Source of the DNA: an uncultured Atopobiaceae bacterium
Lineage (GTDB): Bacteria > Actinomycetota > Coriobacteriia > Coriobacteriales > Atopobiaceae
Direction: 5' to 3'
DNA length: 8,737 bases
NCBI GenBank assembly: GCA_905233865.1
Contig: CAJOGH010000034.1
Span: 1-8,737 of the forward strand
In this document: in pieces, positions 1 to 6,007 of the stretch
How positions within the stretch are numbered: the stretch's first letter is position 1
How the letters are laid out: each line of letters opens with the position of its first letter
The notes under the pieces: model-generated
What the model was told of the DNA's origin: nothing
Databases searched by the model: none
Seen by the model: only the letters and a program-made list of their open reading frames with translations
Made by a program: the position numbers and the translations under genes

Positions 1-1519
1 ATCCTCAAGCTCAAGCAGAAGTACGGCATGCTGGACGACACGCCCAAGCCGCCGCTGGACGAGCGCATCGCACAGGCAAAGGAGCTCGTGGGCTGCGACG
101 AGCACCACGCGGCCGAGAAGAGCATCGCGCAGGACGCCATCACGGTCCTCAAGAACGACGACCACACGCTCCCCGTCGCGGGTCACACCGGCAACGTCGT
201 CCTGGTTGGCAGGAACGAGAGCGAGATCAAGACCATCGACTACGCCGTGCGCCAGGCGCAGGTAAGCGGTGCCGTGAGTGCCAACGCCCGCATCGTCAAC
301 CTGGCCACCGGCACCTCGACCGGCCCGGCGGACGCGCCCATCACCATCTCGATCGACTACTACCGCACCTACGACACGGCCGAGCACCTGCGCATTACCG
401 ACGAGCTGCGCGACGCCGTGAGCAAGGCGGACGCCGTGGCCGTGTTTACCACGACCTACGGCATTGGCGGCCTTGCCTCGACGGCGGTGCAGGTCCAGGC
501 CACAGAGGAGCTCATGACTCTCGCGCACACGGCAGGCGCCACCCTCACGGGACAACCTCCCCTACGACGTCACCCGCTTCCCCGAGGCCGACGCGCACGT
601 GTGCGCCTACATGGCGGCAGGCCTGGGCGTGGATCCCGCTCAGCGCGACGCGCAGGGTCACCAGCAGGCATTTAACGCAAACGTAGTTGCCGCGGTGGAG
701 ATGCTCTTTGACGGCTTCCAGCCGCACGGCCGCGTGCCCGTCAACGTTCCCAACGTAAAGATCAACCCCGACGGCACGGCCACGTACGAAGACTCGTACG
801 CCTACAACCGTTGGAGCGGTCAGGACGGCTTTGACTACGCCGTCATCCGCGGCGCAGGCGACACCTACTCTGGCGACGCGCCCAGCGACCTCAACTTCCT
901 GGCCAACGCGCGCTCCGACAAGCTCGCCAGCGTGAGCGTGGATGGCAAGGCGCTGGCGGCCGACGCCTTTGAGGTCAAGCCTGGCCACACCGAGCTCACG
1001 CTCAAGAGCAACTACCTCAACACGCTCTCCGCGGGCAACCACACCCTCGAGCTTGCCTACAACTACCCCGAGGGTACCGTCACCGTGCCCACGACCTTTA
1101 CCGTGAGCTCAGCCGCCCGCCAGATGTTCCGCCTGTACAACCCCAACTCCGGTGAGCACTTCTACACGGCGAGCGCCTACGAGCGCGACGTGGTGCAGGC
1201 AGCAGGCTGGACCTACGAGGGTCCGTCCTGGAAGGCACCCGCCTCGGGCCAGCCGGTCTACCGCCTGTACAACCCCTACGCCGGAGACCACCACTACACG
1301 ATCAACGAGGGCGAGAAGGACGCGCTCGTGGGTGTGGGTTGGCTGTACGAGGGCGTGGGCTGGTTCTCGGCGCCCAACACCGGCGTGCCCATCTGGCGTG
1401 AGTACAACCCCAACGCCATCTCGGGCGCGCACAACTTTACGCCCGACGCCAACGAGCACATCCAGCTCGTGCTCCTTGGCTGGCGCGGCGAGGGCGTGGC
1501 CTGGTACGGGGTCCGCTAG
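1..1519 (+). pseudogene. GH3 beta-N-acetylhexosaminidase (NagZ/YbbD-like), 5'-truncated by the window and frameshifted
   Basis: Reading frame 1 is open from base 1 and gives a GH3 C-terminal domain: LKQKYGM, IAQAKELVG, then AITVLKNDDHTLPV. This order resembles Bacillus subtilis YbbD/NagZ, a secreted enzyme that releases terminal GlcNAc from peptidoglycan or glycans. The catalytic N-terminal barrel lies upstream of the window. Near base 549 the family match leaves frame 1, which stops at 675, and continues in frame 2 as DNLPYDVTRFPEADA, then FDGFQPHGRVPVNVP. Removing one G from the GGG at 549-551 restores one continuous protein (TLT-DNLPYD). Frame 2 then holds a beta-rich segment at about 860-1110 resembling an X2-like module (SVDGK, YLNTLSAGNHTLEL) and three DUF5648-type repeats, ending at TAG 1517-1519. 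A downstream GTG at 599 could start a fragment but has no clear ribosome site. It is either a true pseudogene or carries a sequencing error; family assignment is firm, substrate inferred. Confidence 0.85.
1124..1516 (+). repeat. Three tandem DUF5648-type repeats at the hexosaminidase C-terminus
   Basis: Three consecutive units of 44, 45 and 42 codons start at 1124 (MFRLYNPNSGEHFYT), 1256 (VYRLYNPYAGDHHYT) and 1391 (IWREYNPNAISGAHNFT). Each has the pattern R-x-Y-N-P, then H-x-(Y/F)-T, an acidic helix, and a closing G-W-x-x-E-G-x-x-W. The pattern matches the DUF5648 repeat found at the ends of secreted proteins in Actinobacteria and Firmicutes. A surface or substrate-binding role is inferred from position only. 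The third unit is the most divergent. Confidence 0.8.
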
Positions 1520-1550
1520 CCTAGGCCGCGCGCCACATACCCGACCGCAT

Positions 1551-1587
1551 ACGGGCGGGGGACGATATCCTTTCGTCCCCCGCCCGT
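1551..1587. terminator. Perfect 15-bp hairpin between convergent genes
   Basis: Bases 1551-1565 (ACGGGCGGGGGACGA) are the exact reverse complement of 1573-1587, with a 7-nt loop. The hairpin sits 32 bp after the hexosaminidase stop and about 90 bp beyond the stop of the convergent GT-C gene, so it could end transcription from both sides. Neither side has a run of T, so it is not a textbook intrinsic terminator. The call rests on stem strength and position. Confidence 0.7.
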
Positions 1588-1645
1588 TGCCGTCTCATCA
1601 AAGTGAGCTTCCTCGAGTGACGCAAGCGTATGGCCTAACCAATCC

Positions 1646-1668
1646 CGGCCGACAAGAGCCACCGGCCG
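1646..1668 (-). terminator. Small GC hairpin after the GT-C gene, containing a repeated 18-mer
   Basis: CGGCCG at 1646-1651 pairs with CGGCCG at 1663-1668 around an 11-nt loop, 6 bp beyond the stop codon of the minus-strand gene ending at 1675. The left arm and loop form an 18-mer (1646-1663, CGGCCGACAAGAGCCACC) that recurs exactly at 6528-6545, also in an intergenic hairpin. It has no T-run. It may be a weak terminator or a dispersed intergenic element. Confidence 0.4.
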
Positions 1669-1674
1669 TAAGCC

Positions 1675-3087
1675 TCATCGCATATACGGCCACCAGTAGC
1701 TGTACCCCGTGAGCAGCCCGTTGAACTGCTCGGGCACGTACACGTCGACAATAGCGACAGCCAGAAGCGCCAGGCACACGACCAACACCAGCGCGCACGC
1801 GATTGCGGCACCAGCGCCAGCCACCTCAGGACGCCCAAAGAGCCCCGCAAAGAAGGCGCCAATAACACGCACGCCGGCCACGACAGCAATCGCCAGCGGA
1901 ATGGCAACCACGATCACGTAGCGCCCCTGCGCCTGGTAGTCGCTCGTATAGGAATAGACGGCGGACATGACGATCGCCGGAATCGCCGCGAGCACCACGG
2001 CCAAGGCAAGGCCGCGCTTCTCCTTGTTACGCAAGCCCGAAACGAGGCCGATTGCCGCGGGCGCAAGCAGAACGCCATACGCCACGTAGCACCACTCCGG
2101 CAGCTCGTACACCAGGAAGCCGAACTTGCCCACAAAGCTCAGGGCCGTCTGCCTGACCCAGGAGATGCCGGCAATGTGACTGAAGTCAAAGAGCATATCC
2201 AGGAACGGGGACGAGCTCGACTCATACATGAGCTTGCCCGACCTCGCGAGCGCATCCGGCGCCGCATAGGCCTGCCTCATGGCCTCGGCCGTAGCACGGC
2301 CAAAGATGTCGCCGTGAAGCACGACGCCCATGCGCGCGTAGAACCAGCCACCCACGAGAATCGCCACGGCTGTCACCGCCGAGGCGCCGCGCCACATGTG
2401 ACCGACCGAGCACTCGCCGTCGCGCACGCGCCTCCCCTGCATGATGAAGTAGAGGGGAACCGACACCAGAATGAAGCCAAAGGCAAAGTAGTACGTGAGG
2501 GCGCATACGCCAATGGCCACGCCCAGCACAACGTTCGCACGATACGACCAGTTCTCGTCACGCCCCAGCAGCCACGCGTACACGATGAGGGCCGCGGCAC
2601 ACAGCGACGGAGCGTCGTTGTTGTGATAGGCGCACAGGAAGGCAACCTGCGGCAGTCCGCCCACAAGCCCGCCAAGCGCAAGCCCCGCGGCGGTAGACCC
2701 AAACAGCCGGCGACCGATGCCATTGCAGGCAAGCACAGTGCCCACGCCGGCAATGACACTGGGAATGCGCGCGGCCAAGATCAGCGCGCCCATCTCCTGA
2801 GTGAACATGCCCACCAGGCGCATGAGCAGACCGGCGACGATGGACGGCCCGTAGGCCGACGTGCCGTACGAGAACCCATAGAAGGAGATCCTCAGCAGGG
2901 GCTCGGTGCCAATGGGCAGCGTGCCGTAATCAAAGATCCAAAACGGAATCTGCAGGCGCGTAGCCTCATCCGGGCACTCGCCTACGCTCGTGTGACACGC
3001 AAGCCAGAGGTACAGGACGCCAAAGAGCACCGCCTCGAGCACGGGGGCGAGCGCGCGCATCCTTCTTATGGCTGGCGTTGTGTCCAT
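1675..3087 (-). CDS. Polytopic membrane protein, GT-C glycosyltransferase-like (GT39/DUF2142-type)
   Basis: From ATG 3087 this encodes 470 residues with about ten or eleven hydrophobic segments spread over the whole length. After the first segment (about residues 16-31) comes a short outer loop with CPDEATR (D40, E41). An acidic Asp-Glu pair in the first outer loop is a hallmark of GT-C enzymes that move sugars from polyprenyl-phosphate carriers. Later loops hold YHNNDAPS and the segment SDYQAQGRYVIVVAIPLAI, which resembles the Q-G-R-Y motif before a membrane helix in this group. It would act in the cytoplasmic membrane, perhaps glycosylating cell-wall polymer or protein; the substrate cannot be read. 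Start choice: an in-frame GTG at 3135 adds 16 unlikely residues with no ribosome site, while ATG 3087 follows GTGAGGTT, a site placed rather close. Base use is GC-rich, like the resident genes. Confidence 0.72.
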   Translation of the reverse strand: MDTTPAIRRMRALAPVLEAVLFGVLYLWLACHTSVGECPDEATRLQIPFWIFDYGTLPIGTEPLLRISFYGFSYGTSAYGPSIVAGLLMRLVGMFTQEMGALILAARIPSVIAGVGTVLACNGIGRRLFGSTAAGLALGGLVGGLPQVAFLCAYHNNDAPSLCAAALIVYAWLLGRDENWSYRANVVLGVAIGVCALTYYFAFGFILVSVPLYFIMQGRRVRDGECSVGHMWRGASAVTAVAILVGGWFYARMGVVLHGDIFGRATAEAMRQAYAAPDALARSGKLMYESSSSPFLDMLFDFSHIAGISWVRQTALSFVGKFGFLVYELPEWCYVAYGVLLAPAAIGLVSGLRNKEKRGLALAVVLAAIPAIVMSAVYSYTSDYQAQGRYVIVVAIPLAIAVVAGVRVIGAFFAGLFGRPEVAGAGAAIACALVLVVCLALLAVAIVDVYVPEQFNGLLTGYSYWWPYMR

Positions 3088-3144
3088 AACCTCACAAAGA
3101 CAGCTTGATAGCTTCGGTGCCAAAAATGCTATCACGCCAGACCA

Positions 3145-3196
3145 GCGCGAGCCTACAGTCCAACATCACTCCACGATGGTCGTACTGCATCCTCCA
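3145..3196 (+). repeat. Left copy of a direct repeat bracketing the toxin-antitoxin island
   Basis: Bases 3145-3176 match 5816-5847 at 30 of 32 positions (shared core AGCCTACAG, then CCAACATCACTCCACGA). A shorter match, TCCTCCA, follows at 3190-3196 and 5862-5868 if one base is gapped. This copy lies just upstream of the GT-C gene. Both copies have the same orientation and enclose the Panacea and Hip genes, so they may be attachment-site-like ends or the product of a duplication at insertion. No integrase gene lies between them. Confidence 0.7.
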
Positions 3197-3264
3197 TCCG
3201 CATCGGACACCTAGCAAATGCAGTCCTGAAGCCAATCGACAAACTCCGAAATATTCGAATGTCA

Positions 3265-3726
3265 CTAGTGCGCTATGGGGTTAGCGCAAGCAGGAGACGA
3301 ATAGTATCTGAGCATAGCGTCAGGTGAAATCTCAACATCACATCTCTCGCCAGGCGCATAGCCCCTACGCGCGTTCACCCACGGATCCTCACTATGAGTC
3401 ATCTCGCGAAGCTCTTCCCCAGAGTAGGAACCAAGGAGGCTGACCACCCTGTCGACAATCTCTTGTTGGGGTTCCAAGAGGGCGGACGATGAGCCAGAAG
3501 TCCCCATTCCCCCTCGGCCCACCATATACTTTCCTGAATGTACGCGGAATAAGTCAGGTGATACCGGCCCATTGGCCCACGCCTCAATTCGATTGGAGAA
3601 TAGAGGAGACCCATACAAGACGAGGTGGCGTGCTTGAGAGTAGTAGACAAGCTTCTGGAGCTTCATGGTCGTGACATTATCAACTTGCTCAAGAACGTAC
3701 GCAGCGGCATCGATAGCACTTGCCAT
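3265..3726 (-). CDS. Panacea (SocA/DUF4065) domain antitoxin
   Basis: This is a 153-residue protein. The start at ATG 3726 follows AAGGGAG at good spacing; an earlier in-frame start at 3765 would overlap the upstream gene and lacks such a site. The N-terminal half reads DAAAYVLEQ, then TTMKLQKLVYYSQARHLV, a short turn, and RIEAWANGPVSPDLF. This is the conserved core of the SocA/Panacea domain, in which the M-K-L-Q-K-L-x-Y-Y helix and the W-x-x-G-P-V segment are diagnostic. The family serves as the antitoxin of many unrelated toxins (PanAT systems) and, in SocA, as a protease adaptor. The gene starts 17 bp after the stop of the 180-aa gene, so the two are probably translated together and the upstream product is the likely toxin. 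Its base use is less GC-rich than the flanks. Confidence 0.88.
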   Translation of the reverse strand: MASAIDAAAYVLEQVDNVTTMKLQKLVYYSQARHLVLYGSPLFSNRIEAWANGPVSPDLFRVHSGKYMVGRGGMGTSGSSSALLEPQQEIVDRVVSLLGSYSGEELREMTHSEDPWVNARRGYAPGERCDVEISPDAMLRYYSSPACANPIAH

Positions 3727-3742
3727 TTCAACTCCCTTCGCA

Positions 3743-4285
3743 TTAGAAAGGTACGTCACAGTCAATTATCAACTTGTCATCCATAGACATCATTCCCTCC
3801 CCATCGCATTCCCCAGCAAATTCCTCTGGAAGCTTGATCATGCAATCATCGCCCGCTCTCACGTTGTATGACCGGTTCAAGCTCCTTCTCATAAATGCTT
3901 CGGCCGCCTTCGATGCCTTCGGGCAACGAGCCTCCTCTTCGTACGCTTCCTTAAGCGGTATATCCTCGAGCAAGCTTTCGTAACCAGGCTCCGATATTCC
4001 TGCCAGCCAGTCTAAGAAATGAAATCCGTACTGATACATACGCGCTCCGCCCACCACCGCAAACAGGTCGCCCTTCTTGAAAATCGGCTTCTCGTCATTT
4101 CGAACGTCAGACAGCTTGCGGAACCCGAACCAATCTCCCCTGTATAGATCCCTCCGCGCTCGCGCAGCGCAATAGCAATGCAAATACTCGCAAGTCCTGA
4201 GCTCCTCAGACTCCTTGATCGCCCGGTCGATTCCCGCCACCTCTGAAAGAGACTGGACTTGAATCAACGACTCCTGGTAACCCAT
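3743..4285 (-). CDS. Unrecognised 180-aa protein, candidate toxin paired with the Panacea antitoxin
   Basis: I do not recognise this family. The protein is 180 residues long, soluble-looking and acidic in its C-terminal half, with no signal peptide or membrane segment. Features that may be functional are a Cys/Arg-rich stretch (CEYLHCYCAARARRD, about residues 32-46), an aromatic central part (RGDWFGFRKL; MYQYGFHFLDWL), an EEEARC segment, and a C-terminal tail rich in Asp and Met. ATG 4285 follows GGGGAAGG. The gene is first in a two-gene operon with the Panacea gene, and in PanAT systems the neighbouring gene is normally the toxin. Its promoter probably lies in 4286-4373, shared with the divergent HTH gene: a perfect TATAAT reads on the minus strand at 4331-4326, about 40 bp before the start codon, though no good -35 accompanies it. 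The toxin role is inferred from context only. Confidence 0.7.
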   Translation of the reverse strand: MGYQESLIQVQSLSEVAGIDRAIKESEELRTCEYLHCYCAARARRDLYRGDWFGFRKLSDVRNDEKPIFKKGDLFAVVGGARMYQYGFHFLDWLAGISEPGYESLLEDIPLKEAYEEEARCPKASKAAEAFMRRSLNRSYNVRAGDDCMIKLPEEFAGECDGEGMMSMDDKLIIDCDVPF

Positions 4286-4302
4286 GATCCTTCCCCTTTC
4301 GC

Positions 4303-4336
4303 TTGACGTGCTTTCGCTATTTGCTATTATAGCGAA
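4303..4336 (+). promoter_or_regulatory. Promoter of the HTH gene overlapped by an inverted-repeat operator
   Basis: TTGACG (4303-4308), a 16-bp spacer and TATTAT (4325-4330) form a good vegetative promoter, which would start near 4337 and leave a leader of about 37 nt before ATG 4374. The inverted repeat TTCGCTAT-N8-ATAGCGAA (4313-4320 and 4329-4336, arms perfect) covers the spacer and the -10. A bound dimer would block this promoter. The same bases contain TATAAT on the other strand, so the divergent Panacea operon could be repressed with it. The likely binder is the adjacent HTH protein, by analogy with HipB-type self-repression. Confidence 0.65.
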
Positions 4337-4373
4337 CGTAATAATTACAGAGTATAGTTAGTTAGGACGTTAG

Positions 4374-4619
4374 ATGCAAACAATTACCTACTCCTGCGTC
4401 GACCTCAGGGATTCGAACCAGTTCGGCAAGGCCATCCGCATATTCCGAAAGCGCAAGGGGCTAACACAGCAACAGGTCGCCGATATGGCGGGCTGCAGTC
4501 TCATGTACGTCTCCAACCTTGAACGAGGCAAAGCCTCCGCCGAACTCGGCAAGGCGCTCAGAATTCTCGACGTCTTGCAGTTAGAGCTCTCTATCACCGA
4601 GGCCAAAGCTGAGCAGTAA
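4374..4619 (+). CDS. HipB-like XRE-family HTH regulator
   Basis: This 81-residue protein has a Cro/C1-type helix-turn-helix in the order FGKAIRIFRKRKG, LTQQQVADMAG, CSLMYVSNLERGK, then AELGKALRILDVLQLEL. Length and the closing segment fit the HipB/Y4mF group of small antitoxin-type regulators that bind DNA as dimers. The start is ATG 4374, with AGGA six bases upstream. It is transcribed divergently from the Panacea operon, and its promoter is covered by an 8+8-bp inverted repeat, so it probably represses itself and perhaps the Panacea operon. No toxin gene follows directly: the next gene encodes another HipB-like protein. It is therefore either an orphan antitoxin whose HipA was lost or the regulator of the divergent pair. 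The HTH call is firm; the target is inferred. Confidence 0.87.
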   Translation: MQTITYSCVDLRDSNQFGKAIRIFRKRKGLTQQQVADMAGCSLMYVSNLERGKASAELGKALRILDVLQLELSITEAKAEQ

Positions 4620-4658
4620 CTCGTTCGAGAAGCCCCAGCCAAGCCAGCGCGAGCTACC

Positions 4659-4719
4659 CAAATTGTCGACTACGTTCGACAATAACCCGTTCAAATTGTC
4701 GACTGTATTCGACAATTTG
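4659..4719. promoter_or_regulatory. Two tandem palindromic operators, ATTGTCGA-N6-TCGACAAT
   Basis: Two copies of the same perfect 8+8-bp palindrome lie at 4662-4683 (spacer CTACGT) and 4695-4716 (spacer CTGTAT). The second extends to 11-bp arms (4692-4702 and 4709-4719). Both are preceded by CAA, making them direct as well as inverted repeats. The copies are 33 bp apart, about three helical turns, so two dimers would sit on the same DNA face. A partial half-site, AATGTCGA, follows at 4733-4740. These sequences differ from the other two operator types here, so a different regulator is implied. They lie after the first HTH gene and about 190-240 bp before the second. Confidence 0.65.
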
Positions 4720-4801
4720 CACAGTCCACGCCAATGTCGATAAGAGCCGCCGTCCCAGCATCAAAAAGGCGCCAGTCGATCGAGTTGAACCTCTCACCCT
4801 T

Positions 4802-4896
4802 ACCTATATGTAAGATTTGCTATCAATCACCCAGAATCTTACGTATACGTATGATATACTCCAATTTTCGCAATTTCCTACCTATACGTAAGAATC
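4802..4896 (+). promoter_or_regulatory. Three related operator-like repeats and an extended -10 upstream of hipB
   Basis: Related sequences occur at 4802-4818 (ACCTATATGTAAGATTT), at 4834-4850 in the opposite direction (ACGTATACGTAAGATTC on the minus strand) and at 4880-4896 (ACCTATACGTAAGAATC). The middle copy contains the perfect 12-bp palindrome TACGTATACGTA (4840-4851). Directly after it, TGATATACT (4852-4860) fits an extended -10 element and would place the start of transcription near 4867, between copies two and three. The third copy ends 8 bp before ATG 4905. The arrangement suits self-repression by the HipB protein, or by a HipB-HipA complex; the binder is inferred. Confidence 0.55.
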
Positions 4897-4904
4897 GAGC
4901 GGCC

Positions 4905-5150
4905 ATGGCAGTCAGCAGAGACCAAGTACTTGCAAGCGGCACACGCGTTGCGCACTCTAGCGACCTGGGCCCACTTCTTCGGCGTCGGCGCAAGTTCCTG
5001 GGATACACGCAAGAAGAACTTGCCGAGGGGCTGGGCTTCAGCCCCCGCCTCATAGGCGAAATGGAACGCGGGCGCGGCACGGTCGGAATCGACAAAGTCC
5101 TCCGCTATGCCACCAATCTCGGTATCGATCTCGTCGCAATCGAAAGGTGA
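4905..5150 (+). CDS. hipB: HipB-like XRE-family antitoxin of the Hip module
   Basis: This is an 81-residue protein with the helix-turn-helix LGPLLRRRRKFLG, YTQEELAEGLGF, SPRLIGEMERGRG, then DKVLRYATNLGIDLVAIER. The layout is that of HipB, the dimeric DNA-binding antitoxin that holds HipA kinase inactive and represses the operon. An open frame continues upstream to an ATG at 4734, but that stretch is compositionally unlike coding sequence and is occupied by operator repeats, so ATG 4905 is preferred; it has no strong ribosome site. The stop codon lies five bases before the hipA start, as in hipBA operons. It resembles the HTH protein at 4374-4619 in fold and size but differs in sequence and has its own, different operators. 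Confidence 0.86.
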   Translation: MAVSRDQVLASGTRVAHSSDLGPLLRRRRKFLGYTQEELAEGLGFSPRLIGEMERGRGTVGIDKVLRYATNLGIDLVAIER

Positions 5151-5155
5151 GGGCC

Positions 5156-5804
5156 ATGGACAGCGAGCAGCTAGTCGTCTTCCGGGAACTTGACGGGCAG
5201 TTCCAGGAGACAGGGGTCCTCACTGCTGGTGGCGAGCTTGGCTTCCACTATTCGGAGGGCTACCTTCAATCAGGCAACGCGCAGGCAATCTCACATGCAC
5301 TCCCCCTTAAACCAGGAGACCAAGATCCTAGGGCCGTCACATCGTTCTTTGATGGACTCCTTCCGGAGGAGGGTATGCGAAAGAGCATGAGTGACGCCTT
5401 TCATACCTCGGCTGCTCTTTGACTGGGCAGTCGGCAATGCAGACAACCACCTAAAGAACCACTCGATGCTATGGGACCAAAGCTGGTCCCACTGCACCCT
5501 CTCGCCCCTCTACGACATTACCTGCACGGTGCTCTATTCCGATCTAGATTACGAAATGGGTGTGTCGTTTGGAAGGTCCAGATGCATCGACCGCGTCGGA
5601 GTGGCAGACGTTTTGGCAACAGCAAGGGAATGTGGCATAGGAAATAGCCAAGCGTCCCGTACTCTCGAGGAGACAATGGAGTCCTTCCCTGCGGCACTAG
5701 ACATAGCAGTTCAGGAAGTCTGCGATCTTGGCTATAGCCAGGCGCACGAAGTTGGCCAGCTCATCAAAGCGAGCTTCCTCAAGCGCCGCGAGCTCATGGT
5801 CTAG
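5156..5804 (+). pseudogene. hipA: hipA remnant: N- and C-terminal parts joined out of frame, kinase N-lobe core deleted
   Basis: The first frame (ATG 5156 after GTGAGG, stop 5422) encodes a HipA N-terminal subdomain: VFRELDGQ, GFHYSEGYL, ISHALPLKPG, then SFFDGLLPEEGMRKS. A second frame (open from GTG 5391 to TAG 5804) encodes the HipA C-terminal lobe: RLLFDWAVGNADNHLKNHSM, then LSPLYDIT. It keeps the catalytic Asp and Asn (D and N of NADNHLKN, codons at 5442 and 5457) and the metal-binding Asp of LYDIT (codon 5514). Compared with about 440 residues in E. coli HipA, some 180-200 residues between these parts are missing, including the glycine-rich ATP loop and regulatory serine. The junction lies around 5400-5409 and also changes frame. 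HipA phosphorylates glutamyl-tRNA synthetase; this remnant should not bind ATP normally. A split HipS/HipT design is a weaker alternative, because HipT proteins keep the whole kinase core. Confidence 0.82.
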
Positions 5805-5815
5805 CCCAACGGCAA

Positions 5816-5868
5816 GCGAGAGCCTACAGCCCAACATCACTCCACGACGCGCAGCCCCGCGTCCTCCA
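5816..5868 (+). repeat. Right copy of the direct repeat bracketing the toxin-antitoxin island
   Basis: This copy matches the left copy at 30 of 32 bases over 5816-5847 and again at TCCTCCA (5862-5868). It begins 12 bp after the hipA remnant's stop and lies upstream of tspO, whose base use is resident-like. Removing one copy and the ~2.7 kb between them would leave the GT-C gene and tspO divergent around a single short intergenic region. Confidence 0.7.
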
Positions 5869-6007
5869 ACCAATGACGTATTAATAGTCTCTTTGTGAGC
5901 ACAGTATCAAATAAGCCTCCCCGTGAAATAAGGGGCGAAAGCGGCCCACGTGGCGCGCAACGAGGGCCAGCTTTTGACCTGTACGCAAGTCAAGAGGAGG
6001 TAATCGT

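Noticed and set aside
1152..1712. Open frame of 186 codons on the plus strand over the DUF5648 repeats
   Set aside because: Its product is a low-complexity Thr/Arg/Ser run, a shadow of the repeat-coding frame, and it runs through the hairpin at 1551-1587.
2176..3108. Open frame of 310 codons on the plus strand opposite the GT-C gene
   Set aside because: It is rich in Arg, His and Gln with no domain pattern and lies fully antisense to a gene with clear membrane segments. GC-rich codon use leaves such opposite frames open.
4659..4719. CRISPR-like repeat pair
   Set aside because: There are only two copies, each a self-contained palindrome with an 11-bp gap, and no further units or cas genes.
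4734..4904. Longer N-terminus for the second HipB-like protein
   Set aside because: The added 57 residues resemble no HTH leader and the bases are occupied by operator repeats and a likely promoter. The HipB-type protein is complete from 4905.
5147..5804. Functional HipBST-type split system
   Set aside because: The N-terminal piece is HipS-like, but the downstream piece has only 137 residues and lacks the ATP-binding core that HipT proteins keep, so decay by deletion explains it better.
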